Assembly: GCF_001050195.2 (NCBI RefSeq)
Contig: NZ_DF967965.1
Span: forward strand, 1,567,150 to 1,631,149
Source: Anaerolinea thermolimosa
GTDB taxonomy: Bacteria > Chloroflexota > Anaerolineae > Anaerolineales > Anaerolineaceae
Direction: 5' to 3'
Length of the DNA stretch: 64,000 bases
Of the stretch, positions 1-7,928 are shown piece after piece. The translations under genes and the position numbers were made by a program. Positions within the stretch are counted from its first letter, which is position 1; every line of letters starts with the position of its first letter. A model generated the notes under the pieces. It searched no databases. It was not told the origin of the DNA and saw only the letters and a program-made list of their open reading frames with translations.

Positions 1-725
1 CCCTCCCCATCGGGGGTCATTACCCGCTTATTCCGTTTAGGAAGTTGCGCGCGAGCATCGGCATATTGTTGAAACTCATAAATTAAACAGCAACGAAGCC
101 GTCCACACATTCCCGTAATTTCGGTTGGTGTCAGGGAAATTCCCTGTTCTTTTGCCATTTTGATCGAGATTGAGCTAAATTCGCACAGGAATTGCGAACA
201 GCATCGCTGCTCCAGACCACAGGCCCCCATTCCTCCCAGCAGTTTAGCCACATCCCGGGGACCAATTTGCCGTAACTCAACCTGAGCTGGAGCAAATTGC
301 CGTTGCATGTCCTGGCGCAGCGACTTCATATCGACTTTCTCGTCGGTCTCGCTTGAAAACATGATCGATAACCGGCTGCCATCAAAGCTGTAATCTGCCG
401 CAATGATTTTTACCCCAACCAGATTAAGTTCACTGGCACGTTTACGGCTCGCCGCCAATACCTCGGGCTCTTTCGCTTTCCACATATCACGGATCGCGAG
501 GTCTCGAGGTGTAGCTCTCCGATCGATTTGTTTCAATCCCTCTGGGAGCGTTTCAGGGGTTGGCTCAAGAGTCGCCACGGTCCCAATTTGCCACCCGCGA
601 CTGGTCTCAACGACAACCGAATCCCCCGGTTGCACATCCGGCACCAGGCTGGCATCGAAATGGTATATTTTCCCAACCTTTGAAAAGCGAACCCCAACAA
701 TAACAGGACTCACGGTACGATTCAT
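1..725 (-). CDS. ricT: PSP1-domain protein, RicT/YaaT type (C-terminus beyond window)
   Basis: I translated this by hand because the reading frame has no stop inside the window; about 241 residues are visible from an ATG at 723-725 and the end lies beyond the left edge. The product begins MNRTVSPVIVGVRF and carries the cysteine clusters typical of PSP1/RicT proteins, CGLEQRCC followed by CGRLRCC, near the left edge. In Bacillus RicT works in a RicAFT complex that affects RNase Y-dependent mRNA maturation and can carry Fe-S clusters; in other phyla the role is less clear. It starts 4 bases after the mrp stop codon, so it is the last visible gene of the nuo-mrp operon. The family call is firm; the exact cellular role here is inferred. 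Confidence 0.85.
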   Translation of the reverse strand, partial: MNRTVSPVIVGVRFSKVGKIYHFDASLVPDVQPGDSVVVETSRGWQIGTVATLEPTPETLPEGLKQIDRRATPRDLAIRDMWKAKEPEVLAASRKRASELNLVGVKIIAADYSFDGSRLSIMFSSETDEKVDMKSLRQDMQRQFAPAQVELRQIGPRDVAKLLGGMGACGLEQRCCSQFLCEFSSISIKMAKEQGISLTPTEITGMCGRLRCCLIYEFQQYADARAQLPKRNKRVMTPDGE

Positions 726-729
726 AAAC

Positions 730-1803
730 TCATTCTTCTATACGAATAACCGGCGTTGATGATGGCTGAAGCGCCGCAACGCTCAATCTGGCGGCTATGG
801 TCTCAGCCAGAGCACTGAACGCCTGGGCTGTGGGGGAATCTGGCCTGGATAGAACAATCGGAGTTCCTGTATCCCCTCCTACCCGCACCGCGGGGTCCAT
901 GGGTACCGAACCAAGAAAAGCCACTCCTGCCGCCTCTGCCAGTGCGCGGCCGCCTCCACTGCCAAAGATGTCGATTCTCGATCCATCAGCCAGTTCGAGA
1001 TAACTCATATTCTCGATAACCCCAAGGATGGGAACATTCAATTCCCGGAACATCTCAAGCCCCCGGCGAGCATCCTCAAGAGAGACCTGCTGAGGCAGGG
1101 TCACGATCACCCCTCCACTTAACGGTACAGACTGCGCCAGGCTTAATTGTGCATCCCCTGTTCCGGGGGGCAAGTCAATCACCATATAATCAAGCTCATT
1201 CCAGGCAACATCGGCCAGAAACTGCCGGATGGCTGAGTGGAGCATTGGACCGCGCCAGATCAAAGGTTGCCCGGGTTTTACTAGAAAACCAATGGACATT
1301 ACCTGCACCCCATAAGCTTCGGCGGGGATGAGTTTTTGCCCGTTTTGTGGGGGTAATCGATTTACTCCCATCATCGTAGGGATATTAGGGCCGTAAATAT
1401 CAGCATCCAGCAAACCCACCCGCGCCCCTTTTTGGGCCAATGCCACAGCAATATTGACCGCAATGGTGGACTTACCGACTCCACCCTTACCGGAAGCAAC
1501 AGCCACAATATTCCGCACCGGTAAAGACAACAGCCCGCGTTGCCTTCCATCAGAAGGGACACTGGCGTCCATTTTAATCTCAACCCGGCTTACCCCAGGA
1601 ACCGCCAGCACTGCTTCTCGAGCTTCCTTCTCAATTTTTGTTCGCAAAGGGCAGGCGGGGGTGGTCAGCATAATGGTAAATCGCACCTGCTCCCCCTCAA
1701 CTTCGAGATCACGAATCATCCGAAGTGTGACTAAATCTTTGTGAAGCTCTGGCTCCTGAACACTGCTGAGTGCCGCCAGAACATCTTCCTTGGAAACTCC
1801 CAT
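730..1803 (-). CDS. mrp: Mrp/NBP35-family P-loop ATPase with N-terminal MIP18 (DUF59) domain
   Basis: This 357-residue protein has an N-terminal MIP18/DUF59 domain (about residues 5-80) and a ParA/MinD-like ATPase domain with the deviant Walker A motif GKGGVGKST near residue 105. Mrp/ApbC proteins act as carriers of Fe-S clusters in the cytoplasm, which fits a place directly behind genes for Fe-S subunits of complex I. The usual CxxC after the ENMSY motif, which bridges a cluster in the dimer, is absent: the protein reads [18 protein letters not shown] there. Some Mrp proteins are known without it, so cluster carriage may use other ligands or be lost. It lies 3 bases behind the small CxxC gene and 4 bases before ricT. 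Confidence 0.92.
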   Translation of the reverse strand: MGVSKEDVLAALSSVQEPELHKDLVTLRMIRDLEVEGEQVRFTIMLTTPACPLRTKIEKEAREAVLAVPGVSRVEIKMDASVPSDGRQRGLLSLPVRNIVAVASGKGGVGKSTIAVNIAVALAQKGARVGLLDADIYGPNIPTMMGVNRLPPQNGQKLIPAEAYGVQVMSIGFLVKPGQPLIWRGPMLHSAIRQFLADVAWNELDYMVIDLPPGTGDAQLSLAQSVPLSGGVIVTLPQQVSLEDARRGLEMFRELNVPILGVIENMSYLELADGSRIDIFGSGGGRALAEAAGVAFLGSVPMDPAVRVGGDTGTPIVLSRPDSPTAQAFSALAETIAARLSVAALQPSSTPVIRIEE

Positions 1804-1806
1804 GAT

Positions 1807-2172
1807 TTATCCTTTCGTAATATTTCCGTTAATATCACCTGAAAGGTTTTCTGACTGTCCTTTCAAGAACTGTTCCACTTCTTTCTGCAACAACCGGTGT
1901 TGTTCAACGAGATCCTTATCTGCGCCTTTAAAACGACGCACTGTTTGTTTCGCACAGATCGTACACCCTCTCATTGCCCGGAATGAATCCGAATTACAAC
2001 TGATACATCCACCCATCCTCACCATCATCAGGACAAAAGAACACCGCTCGATCTGACTGGCTGTAGGTTGGCTTACCCTTTCAACTAATTTCCGCCACTC
2101 TTCTCCACGCAAACTCGCAAGCTGTGGAAGTACCCGAAGGGGAAAAAGTAACTCAGTGTCCGGATTATACAT
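1807..2172 (-). CDS. Small conserved-looking protein with CX2C-X10-CX2C motif
   Basis: I do not recognise this 121-residue protein. Residues about 55-75 contain GGCISC and GCTIC ten residues apart, four cysteines spaced as in a zinc ribbon or a small Fe-S site. The C-terminal half is charged and probably helical (KDLVEQHRLLQKEVEQFL). There is no signal peptide or membrane segment. A GAGGTGATTGG sequence precedes the ATG. It sits between nuoI and mrp in one operon, so a part in Fe-S cluster assembly or delivery to the Nuo subunits is a reasonable guess, but nothing in the sequence proves it. Confidence 0.7.
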   Translation of the reverse strand: MYNPDTELLFPLRVLPQLASLRGEEWRKLVERVSQPTASQIERCSFVLMMVRMGGCISCNSDSFRAMRGCTICAKQTVRRFKGADKDLVEQHRLLQKEVEQFLKGQSENLSGDINGNITKG

Positions 2173-2217
2173 CCAATCACCTCACATACTCAAAACCAAA
2201 CACCTCAACCATTCTCA

Positions 2218-2814
2218 TCATGGAGCAGCCTTTTTTGCGGCTTTGGCTTCTCGCTCTGCGGTTTCCCTGGCAAAATTCGCTGGCCGAATCTTTGCATAAT
2301 ATGAGGCTGGTTTACTCAATTTATTCAAGTCGAAAATATGCTCCTTAAAGCGATCGTAGGATGCAATTTCATAGTTATGATCCATTTTAATCGCATCAAA
2401 TGGGCAATACTCAGCACAATAACCACAATTCATGCAGATATCTACATCAATATAAAATTCAGCAGGGGCCGGCACAGGCTTACCCGTCACAGGGTCATTT
2501 GTGCGCACAATCCAAATACACTGCGGAGGGCAAACTTTGGCACAAATACCACACGAAGTGCAACGTAAAGCCCTTTCTCCATTTTCCCCCTCATCATATA
2601 CAAGAAAAGGAATATACCGGAATTCTTCCGGTACCGGTAGCTTTTCTTCGGGGTACTGGATTGAGAAAATACCTTTGGCTTCTATCGATGCACGCTGACG
2701 AATGCCCTCCTCGGTAAAGTAGCGCTTTTTTCCAGCTTTAAAATCTTCCAGATACGTATCGATAAAGTGCCGGAATGTGACCGCTAAACCTTTTAAGACA
2801 CCCATTCCATTCAT
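2218..2814 (-). CDS. nuoI: NADH-quinone oxidoreductase subunit I (NuoI)
   Basis: This 198-residue ferredoxin-type subunit has the two 4Fe-4S motifs of NuoI, CTSCGICAKVCPPQC and CMNCGYCAEYCPFDA, which pass electrons from the N-module towards NuoB in the peripheral arm of complex I. The N-terminal half shows the usual LAVTFRHFIDTYLEDF amphipathic segment. The start at 2812-2814 is supported by a very good AGGAGGTGAT ribosome site just ahead. The lysine- and alanine-rich C-terminal tail (AEREAKAAKKAAP) is ordinary for the family. It is the third gene of a nuoB-nuoCD-nuoI run; the other complex I subunits are not in the window. Confidence 0.96.
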   Translation of the reverse strand: MNGMGVLKGLAVTFRHFIDTYLEDFKAGKKRYFTEEGIRQRASIEAKGIFSIQYPEEKLPVPEEFRYIPFLVYDEGENGERALRCTSCGICAKVCPPQCIWIVRTNDPVTGKPVPAPAEFYIDVDICMNCGYCAEYCPFDAIKMDHNYEIASYDRFKEHIFDLNKLSKPASYYAKIRPANFARETAEREAKAAKKAAP

Positions 2815-2822
2815 ATCACCTC

Positions 2823-4562
2823 CTATCGGTCCACTTCACCAAGCACAATATCGATCGATCCCAGAATAACCACCACATCTGCCACTTTGCCTCCTCGTGC
2901 CATTTCAGCGAGGGTATGCAGATTGATAAAAGAGGGAGCTCGCACATGGTATCGCCAGGGATTGGGTTTCCCGTTTGATACCACATAAAACCCCAATTCT
3001 CCTTTGGGACCCTCCACCCGTCCATACGATTCCCCGGTAGGTACACGGACCTGCCATTGGGGTTTTCCAGAAATAACCGGGCCTTCAGGGATATCGCGCA
3101 ACACCTGCTTAAGAATGCGTATACTCTGGCGAATCTCGTCTAGACGGATTAAGTACCGGTCGTAAATATCACCATGGTAACGCACAGCTACATCAAACTC
3201 AAAACGATCATAAATGCTGTATGGATCAGCCCGCCTTAGATCATAAGGCACCCCGGAAGCCCGTAATACAGGCCCTGTGGCTGACAATGCGATTGCCCGC
3301 TCAGCTGTTAACACACCTACTCCCTCACAACGGGTACGGACGATTTCGTTCTTCGTGAGGTATCGATCAATTTCATCTATTTTTCTGGGCAATCGATTTT
3401 CCACCAGATCCCGCACCCGCTCCAGCACCCCCTCAGGAAGATCGCGAGCCACCCCCCCAAAGCGGAAGTAATTACACATCATCCGCGAGCCTGAAACTGC
3501 CTCAAAAATATCCAGAATCAACTCCCGCTCTTCAAGTGCATAAAGCACTGGTGTGAAAAACGCCCCCAGATCATTTAATAAAAAGCCGACAGCGACTAAA
3601 TGGCTCACGATTCTGGTTAATTCTGCCATCATCACCCGGATATATTCTGCTCTTTCAGGGGGCTTTATCCCCATTAGCTTTTCCACAGCCAGAGCATATC
3701 CAAAATTATTACTCATCGAGCTGATATAATCCAGCCGGTCAGTGAAAGGCATATTCTGAATCCAGGTACAACGTTCACCAATTTTCTCATGATTTCGATG
3801 GAGGTATCCAAAAACCGGCTTAAGATCCACAATGGTCTCACCATCCAGAACCACCACCATTCTGAATACCCCATGGGTCGACGGATGCTGAGGCCCAAGA
3901 TTTACAATCAGGCGGTCAGTTTTAAGCTCTGATCCTGAATCCTCCAGGTACTTCCGTAAACCTCTGTAGAGAGCTTCGTCTCCGTCGGGCGTCCAACTTT
4001 CTGGATCAAATCCAGGAGGATATTGGACGTTATCATGAAGCGGAGCTACATCTTCCGCCCGTCGGACATGGCCCTCAGGCCACCGGCTTTTATACGGTTT
4101 GGCATCTTCTTCATAATAAGGTTCTTTCCAATCCTTGCGCAACGGATGTCCTTCGAAGCCTTCCCACATCAAAATTCGCCGTAAGTCCGGATGGCCCTCG
4201 AAACGAATCCCGAGCAAATCCCAGGCTTCTCTCTCCTGAAAATCCGCTCCAGGCCAGACTGGAACGACAGACGGCACTATCGGATCTTCCCGTGGAACCT
4301 GCACCTTGAAGACAAATGGCGCACCGCCGATCGTCTGAAGGGCGTGATAAACCACCTCCATCTTTCCATCAGGCAAATAATCCACTCCGGTCACCGATGA
4401 TAGCAAATCATATCCAAGTTTGTCCCGTAGAAGGAAAGCAAACTCAATCAGGCGACTTACCGGGACAATGACACCTTCGTATCCCGGCCTGGAATCTGCT
4501 ACCACCCAATCGGGCAGGAGATCACCATGCCTGGTTGTAAGCGTCGACTCATGGTCAGTCAT
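2823..4562 (-). CDS. nuoCD: Fused NADH-quinone oxidoreductase subunits C/D (NuoCD)
   Basis: This 579-residue protein is a natural fusion. Residues about 1-165 are NuoC (30-kDa subunit; [23 protein letters not shown]), and about 185-579 are NuoD (49-kDa subunit; [14 protein letters not shown] and the HRNHEKIGE region that lines the quinone site). The C-terminal end has the usual DIVLGEVDR. Together with NuoB and NuoI these subunits form the quinone-binding Q-module of complex I on the cytoplasmic side. C/D fusions are known in several lineages, including gamma-proteobacteria. The start overlaps the nuoB stop by 4 bases (ATGA), a sign of translational coupling. Confidence 0.96.
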   Translation of the reverse strand: MTDHESTLTTRHGDLLPDWVVADSRPGYEGVIVPVSRLIEFAFLLRDKLGYDLLSSVTGVDYLPDGKMEVVYHALQTIGGAPFVFKVQVPREDPIVPSVVPVWPGADFQEREAWDLLGIRFEGHPDLRRILMWEGFEGHPLRKDWKEPYYEEDAKPYKSRWPEGHVRRAEDVAPLHDNVQYPPGFDPESWTPDGDEALYRGLRKYLEDSGSELKTDRLIVNLGPQHPSTHGVFRMVVVLDGETIVDLKPVFGYLHRNHEKIGERCTWIQNMPFTDRLDYISSMSNNFGYALAVEKLMGIKPPERAEYIRVMMAELTRIVSHLVAVGFLLNDLGAFFTPVLYALEERELILDIFEAVSGSRMMCNYFRFGGVARDLPEGVLERVRDLVENRLPRKIDEIDRYLTKNEIVRTRCEGVGVLTAERAIALSATGPVLRASGVPYDLRRADPYSIYDRFEFDVAVRYHGDIYDRYLIRLDEIRQSIRILKQVLRDIPEGPVISGKPQWQVRVPTGESYGRVEGPKGELGFYVVSNGKPNPWRYHVRAPSFINLHTLAEMARGGKVADVVVILGSIDIVLGEVDR

Positions 4563-5248
4563 GCAGCACCTCCCTGCCCAGCATCTTGGGTTGATTGATC
4601 TCCTTCGACGCCCTGAGCCTGTTCCTCTGCTAGCTTACGAGTGTATTCACGAATCTCTTCAAATTTAGCCGGGCTCATTAAGTCCGGCCCCAGTACGGGC
4701 ACCGGAATCGGAGGAACAGGCCTGCGTGAGTACCAGCGAGAGGTTTTGATGGATTCTTTTTCAACTTTTTTCTGGAGAGTCATTAACCCGTGAAGCAACG
4801 CCTGCGGCGTAGGGGGGCATCCCGGAATATACACATCAACCGGTAAAAACTTGTCAATTCCAGAGACTACATTGTATCCTTCTTTGAAAGGGCCCCCTCC
4901 GGAGGCACAGGCTCCCATCGCGACAACATATTTGGGTTCTGGCATCTGGTTATATAAGCGCACAATCTGCGGAACCATCTTCTTTGTAACCGTTCCCGAT
5001 ACAATCATCACATCTGCCTGGCGTGGGCTGGGACGCATCACTTCCATTCCAAACCGCGAGAAGTCATAACGGCTGGCGGCAGTACAGATCATTTCTATGG
5101 CGCAACAGGCCAGACCAAACATCATCGGCCATAAGGAGTTCTTTCGGCTCCAATTATAGATTCGATCAATGGTCGTGATATTGACCTGCCCGCGCATTTC
5201 TGGGGGAATATCATATCCAGGTGAATCAAGCGTTTCGATTGGGTTCAT
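4559..5248 (-). CDS. nuoB: NADH-quinone oxidoreductase subunit B (NuoB)
   Basis: This 229-residue protein is the NuoB/PSST subunit that holds the N2 4Fe-4S cluster and hands electrons to quinone. The cluster ligands are visible as the tandem cysteines in [10 protein letters not shown], the later [10 protein letters not shown] and the [11 protein letters not shown] motif. The C-terminal 40 residues ([22 protein letters not shown]) are a low-complexity extension beyond the usual end. It is the first gene of the operon that reads through nuoCD, nuoI, the CxxC protein, mrp and ricT. A strong sigma-70 type promoter lies about 90 bases upstream. Confidence 0.96.
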   Translation of the reverse strand: MNPIETLDSPGYDIPPEMRGQVNITTIDRIYNWSRKNSLWPMMFGLACCAIEMICTAASRYDFSRFGMEVMRPSPRQADVMIVSGTVTKKMVPQIVRLYNQMPEPKYVVAMGACASGGGPFKEGYNVVSGIDKFLPVDVYIPGCPPTPQALLHGLMTLQKKVEKESIKTSRWYSRRPVPPIPVPVLGPDLMSPAKFEEIREYTRKLAEEQAQGVEGDQSTQDAGQGGAA

Positions 5249-5341
5249 TTTTTGATTCCTTGGGCCTGTATGTTGAATTCCATGTGTGCCAGTATTTCAA
5301 TTTTTAATCAGCTATCGATAAACATAAAACCCTTTTGACTC

Positions 5342-5369
5342 ATTGTAACATTAGCTAATGTACTGTCAA
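5342..5369 (-). promoter_or_regulatory. nuoB operon promoter with palindromic operator
   Basis: On the minus strand TTGACA (5369-5364) and TACAAT (5347-5342) are 16 bases apart. The spacer contains the perfect 14-bp palindrome ACATTAGCTAATGT (5348-5361), which abuts the -10 box. A repressor bound there would block RNA polymerase. The predicted start near 5335 gives a leader of about 87 bases before nuoB. The divergent winged-helix gene at 5427 encodes an obvious candidate regulator. Confidence 0.75.
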
Positions 5370-5391
5370 GTCGAATTTGCGCGAAAATAAT

Positions 5392-5420
5392 TTTGCATAA
5401 TTCACATGTGAAGTTATAAT
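5392..5420 (+). promoter_or_regulatory. Promoter of the winged-helix gene with a 12-bp palindrome; probable leaderless start
   Basis: TTTGCA (5392-5397) and TATAAT (5415-5420) are 17 bases apart. The perfect palindrome TTCACATGTGAA (5401-5412) fills most of the spacer and looks like an operator. The expected transcription start falls at about 5427, the A of the ATG, and no Shine-Dalgarno sequence is present, so the mRNA is probably leaderless. Confidence 0.65.
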
Positions 5421-5426
5421 TAGTGC

Positions 5427-6065
5427 ATGTCCTCCGAATCAACTCGAAGAGCCATTCTCTCTTACCTGGAGAATCACTCTTCCGTATCTTCACGAGAGAT
5501 TGCGAGACAGTTTCAGATAACCGAGGCAGGGGCCCGATATCACCTCGGACAATTACGAAGGGAAGGCCTGGTGATAGAAAGCTCGCCTTTAACTGAAGAA
5601 ACCACCAGACGAGGCCACCGATGTAAACGATATAGTCTTTCGTGGTCTCTTCGACCGCACAATCTGACCTGGTTAACCAATGGCTTATGGGAGTTCCTGA
5701 TTAAAAACTCTCAAATTAACGAAAAAGACCTGATAAACTACCTGGCTCTGTTTTTTGGGTCGAATTTACAAAAACTGAAAAACAATGCGCATAAAAATAA
5801 CCGCCTGGTTGAATTACTCAATCAGCATCATTACAAAGCCAGCTGGGAAGCCCGGCGTGAAGGACCTCGCTTCTTCTTCCGAAATTGCCCTTACTCAGTG
5901 ATCTGGAAAGCTCATCCTGTTTTGTGTGAAATGGATCGCTATATACTGGAACAAACACTACAATTCACCATCTTGAAAATCTCAACCATCTTTCCACAGA
6001 CTTCTGACAACCCCATCTGTATATTTCAAGCCCTTATGAGTGAGCCAAAGCCAATTGATAAATAA
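5427..6065 (+). CDS. Winged helix-turn-helix transcriptional regulator
   Basis: This 212-residue protein opens directly with a DNA-binding winged helix (residues about 3-70: STRRAILSYLENHSSVSSREIARQF, then ITEAGARYHLGQLRREGLV), the layout of ArsR/DeoR-like repressors. A short RRGHRCKRYSL wing follows. Residues 75-212 form a helical region I cannot assign to a ligand-binding family. It contains four cysteines (with SYL... NCPYSV, VLCEMD, PICIF), which could sense metal or redox state, though that is speculation. It is divergent from the nuo operon across 178 bases holding two different palindromes, so it may control itself and nuo. The start is chosen because the domain begins at once and the -10 box ends only 6 bases upstream. 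Confidence 0.82.
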   Translation: MSSESTRRAILSYLENHSSVSSREIARQFQITEAGARYHLGQLRREGLVIESSPLTEETTRRGHRCKRYSLSWSLRPHNLTWLTNGLWEFLIKNSQINEKDLINYLALFFGSNLQKLKNNAHKNNRLVELLNQHHYKASWEARREGPRFFFRNCPYSVIWKAHPVLCEMDRYILEQTLQFTILKISTIFPQTSDNPICIFQALMSEPKPIDK

Positions 6066-6118
6066 TTGTCAACCGGGAATATCACCCATAGTTTTTATTG
6101 AATTCTTAACTTAACTGC

Positions 6119-6147
6119 TTGACTTTTAATCTTCCTCTTGCTACTAT
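6119..6147 (+). promoter_or_regulatory. Sigma-70 type promoter ahead of the structured RNA candidate
   Basis: TTGACT (6119-6124) and TACTAT (6142-6147) are exactly 17 bases apart. The predicted start is about 6154, immediately before a perfect hairpin. No convincing coding frame with a ribosome site follows. Confidence 0.65.
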
Positions 6148-6153
6148 AAAATT

Positions 6154-6358
6154 GCCGAAGGTTAAGAACCTTCGGATAAAGGGAGCCCCGAGAAATTCGG
6201 TAAGCACTCATCGAGGCCTCAGTCATAAACCGATTAGGTTTTGTCAGTGGGCCGAAAGTAAATCGGCACCACAAAAGTGCAAAACTAAAAAGGGACTAGG
6301 CACTCAAAGGAATGAGAAAGCTGGACGGGTTACTTGGGGCCCCTGATTTTTAATTTTT
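6154..6358 (+). ncRNA. Unassigned structured small RNA candidate (about 190-205 nt)
   Basis: A promoter-led, intergenic, hairpin-rich segment lies between the regulator gene and the convergent hpt. Seen in the sequence are a 9-bp hairpin (6155-6163 with 6167-6175), and a long-range closing stem in which AGGGAGCCCC (6180-6189) pairs with GGGGCCCCT (6336-6344) around one bulged A. Inside are CCTCAGTC (6217-6224) pairing with GACTAGG (6294-6300) around one bulged C, AAACC/GGTTT (6227-6231 with 6237-6241), and GTGGGCCGA with TCGGCACCAC (6247-6255 with 6263-6272). A U-rich run follows the closing stem (6346-6358), so that stem may double as the terminator. It lacks the hallmarks I know for tmRNA, RNase P, SRP, 6S or common riboswitches. 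The 3' end slightly overlaps the hpt stop on the other strand. Confidence 0.6.
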
Positions 6359-6928
6359 ACCAAAGAGAACTTCTGGTTTGAGGATACCTATAAAAGGTAA
6401 ATTTCGATATCTTTCTCCATAATCCAATCCATATCCCACAATAAAATAATCTGGCATGTCAAACCCTTTATATCGAATTGGAATTTCAACCAGTCTGCGG
6501 CTGGTTTTATTCAATAAGGCACAAACCTCTAGAGAAGCTGGCCCACGTGCCTGAAGACTCCGCAGCAAATAATTCAGGGTTAATCCGGTATCCACAACGT
6601 CTTCTACAAAAATAACATGCCTATCCGTAATGGATAGATCCAGATCCTTGATCACTCGCACTACCCCCCGATCGCGTTCTTCACTGGAATAGCTGGATAC
6701 TGCCATAAAATCGACTTCTACCACTATTGGTATCGCTCGCACCAGATCAGCCAGAAAACACATCACCCCTTTTAAGGCTCCAACGAGCAGAGGCTTTTTT
6801 CCGGCGTAATCTCGAGCAATTTCACTACCCAGATCGATCACACGCTGATGGATCTCCTCTTGGGTCAGAAACACTTCTTGAATGTCTCGACTGAGTTCTT
6901 GAAATTCAACCGGAATGTTTTTTTTCAT
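6350..6928 (-). CDS. hpt: Hypoxanthine phosphoribosyltransferase
   Basis: This 192-residue cytoplasmic enzyme converts hypoxanthine or guanine plus PRPP into IMP or GMP in purine salvage. The PRPP-binding loop is clear as VIFVEDVVDTGLTL, and the N-terminal LVGALKGVMCF and VDFMAVSSY segments are the usual PPi-loop and flexible-loop regions. Length matches the family. It is the last gene of the rpoN-led minus-strand run, 2 bases behind a small nuclease-fold protein, and faces the structured RNA candidate. A purine salvage gene has no evident link to the sigma-54 genes and may also use an internal promoter. Confidence 0.95.
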   Translation of the reverse strand: MKKNIPVEFQELSRDIQEVFLTQEEIHQRVIDLGSEIARDYAGKKPLLVGALKGVMCFLADLVRAIPIVVEVDFMAVSSYSSEERDRGVVRVIKDLDLSITDRHVIFVEDVVDTGLTLNYLLRSLQARGPASLEVCALLNKTSRRLVEIPIRYKGFDMPDYFIVGYGLDYGERYRNLPFIGILKPEVLFGKN

Positions 6929-6930
6929 CC

Positions 6931-7311
6931 TTACACATCCTGAGCATCTGAGCCAAGAATCCGTTCGGCCTCTTCGGTTAAACCGAAGCGTAGCATCATG
7001 TTCCTCAATTCGCGCCTTTTGAATAATTTGATATTAATCCCCGGGTATAACTCCCGAATGCGTTTTAACTTTCGGTTCTTTTTGGTAGTCAATTGAGGTC
7101 GAAGAGTCGTCAATTCCACGTATAAATTTTGCTCAGGAAGATAGAAATCTGGTGTAAATGCCTCAATGACATTCCCTGCTTCATCCCATTCCAGAGGGAA
7201 AGTACGCGGTTCGTACTCCCATCGAACCCCATAAAAATCTAAAATGCGCGCAAAAACTTCTTCGATGGGATGAACGAATTTCGCAGGAGGAGTAGTCGGG
7301 TTATTATTCAA
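6931..7311 (-). CDS. PD-(D/E)XK nuclease-like small protein
   Basis: This 126-residue protein has the outline of a restriction-endonuclease fold: an early glutamate in HPIEEVFARILDFYG, then FTPDFYLPE and YVELTTLR. In active nucleases of this type the pattern is PDF...(E)xK; here the position after the glutamate is ELT and the lysines come later (TTKKNRKLKRI), so catalytic activity is uncertain. It overlaps the cytidylate-kinase-like gene by 4 bases and precedes hpt by 2 bases, so the three are translated together. The function is unknown to me; a nucleic-acid or nucleotide role is only suggested by the fold and by neighbours. Confidence 0.65.
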   Translation of the reverse strand: MNNNPTTPPAKFVHPIEEVFARILDFYGVRWEYEPRTFPLEWDEAGNVIEAFTPDFYLPEQNLYVELTTLRPQLTTKKNRKLKRIRELYPGINIKLFKRRELRNMMLRFGLTEEAERILGSDAQDV

Positions 7312-7883
7312 TCTCTATTTTCGTGAATGTGGCGAAAAAATGCGGCACAAATGATTTCAGCTGCATCCGTAGCAGCCAGATCCTGGGTATTGATAACCAG
7401 GTCGTAAAGGAGTGGATCATCAACATCCACATGGTAATAACGCCGAAGATAAACGGTGCGATTGTGATCGCTGGTCTCAACCATCGCCTGCGCCACTTCC
7501 AGAGGCAGCTTTTTTTCTTCCATGACTCGTTTCACCCTCAAAGATTTTGGGGCCACTACCCTGACATGGAGAAAATCTTTCACGTCCTGAAGAATCACCT
7601 GGCCAGCTCTACCAATAATAACCACATCACCTTCTTCAGCAAGCTCCCTCAAAACCTGTTTCACCGCCTGGTGGTATGCCTGCTGAGCACTCCGTGAAGG
7701 CCTTAACCCCATGATTCCTGATTCATCAATAGTGGCAAGAGCTACTTCTGGCACCCCGGCACGAATCGCCGCCTGGTTGATAAGGTCGCGCCAGACCAGC
7801 TTAAAACCCAACTTTTGAGCTGCCTCTGTGGCCACCTGTCTCCCAAGACTCCCCATCTGCCGAGAAATGGTGATTCCAGCCAT
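7308..7883 (-). CDS. Cytidylate kinase-like P-loop protein
   Basis: This 191-residue protein matches the cytidylate kinase-like family: an N-terminal nucleotide-binding stretch ITISRQMGSLGRQVA, a conserved VIIGRAGQVIL strand and a KSLRVKRVMEE arginine-rich helix. The P-loop is degenerate, with arginine where classical kinases have the Walker A lysine. Members of this family are found widely in Chloroflexota and Firmicutes, and their substrate is not established. It lies between the sigma-54 activator (45 bases away) and the PD-(D/E)XK-like protein. I would not call it the housekeeping Cmk. Confidence 0.75.
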   Translation of the reverse strand: MAGITISRQMGSLGRQVATEAAQKLGFKLVWRDLINQAAIRAGVPEVALATIDESGIMGLRPSRSAQQAYHQAVKQVLRELAEEGDVVIIGRAGQVILQDVKDFLHVRVVAPKSLRVKRVMEEKKLPLEVAQAMVETSDHNRTVYLRRYYHVDVDDPLLYDLVINTQDLAATDAAEIICAAFFRHIHENRD

Positions 7884-7928
7884 AATTCCATTATAGTACG
7901 AACCCTACCTCTTTGTTTGAGCAGACTT

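Noticed and set aside
6119-6346. A 75-codon open frame on the plus strand
   Set aside because: It begins inside the promoter, has no ribosome site and spans the hairpins of the RNA candidate; the product resembles no protein I know.
6154-6358. RNA candidate as 6S, tmRNA, SRP, RNase P or a riboswitch
   Set aside because: It lacks the conserved core motifs of these RNAs and no gene follows on its strand.
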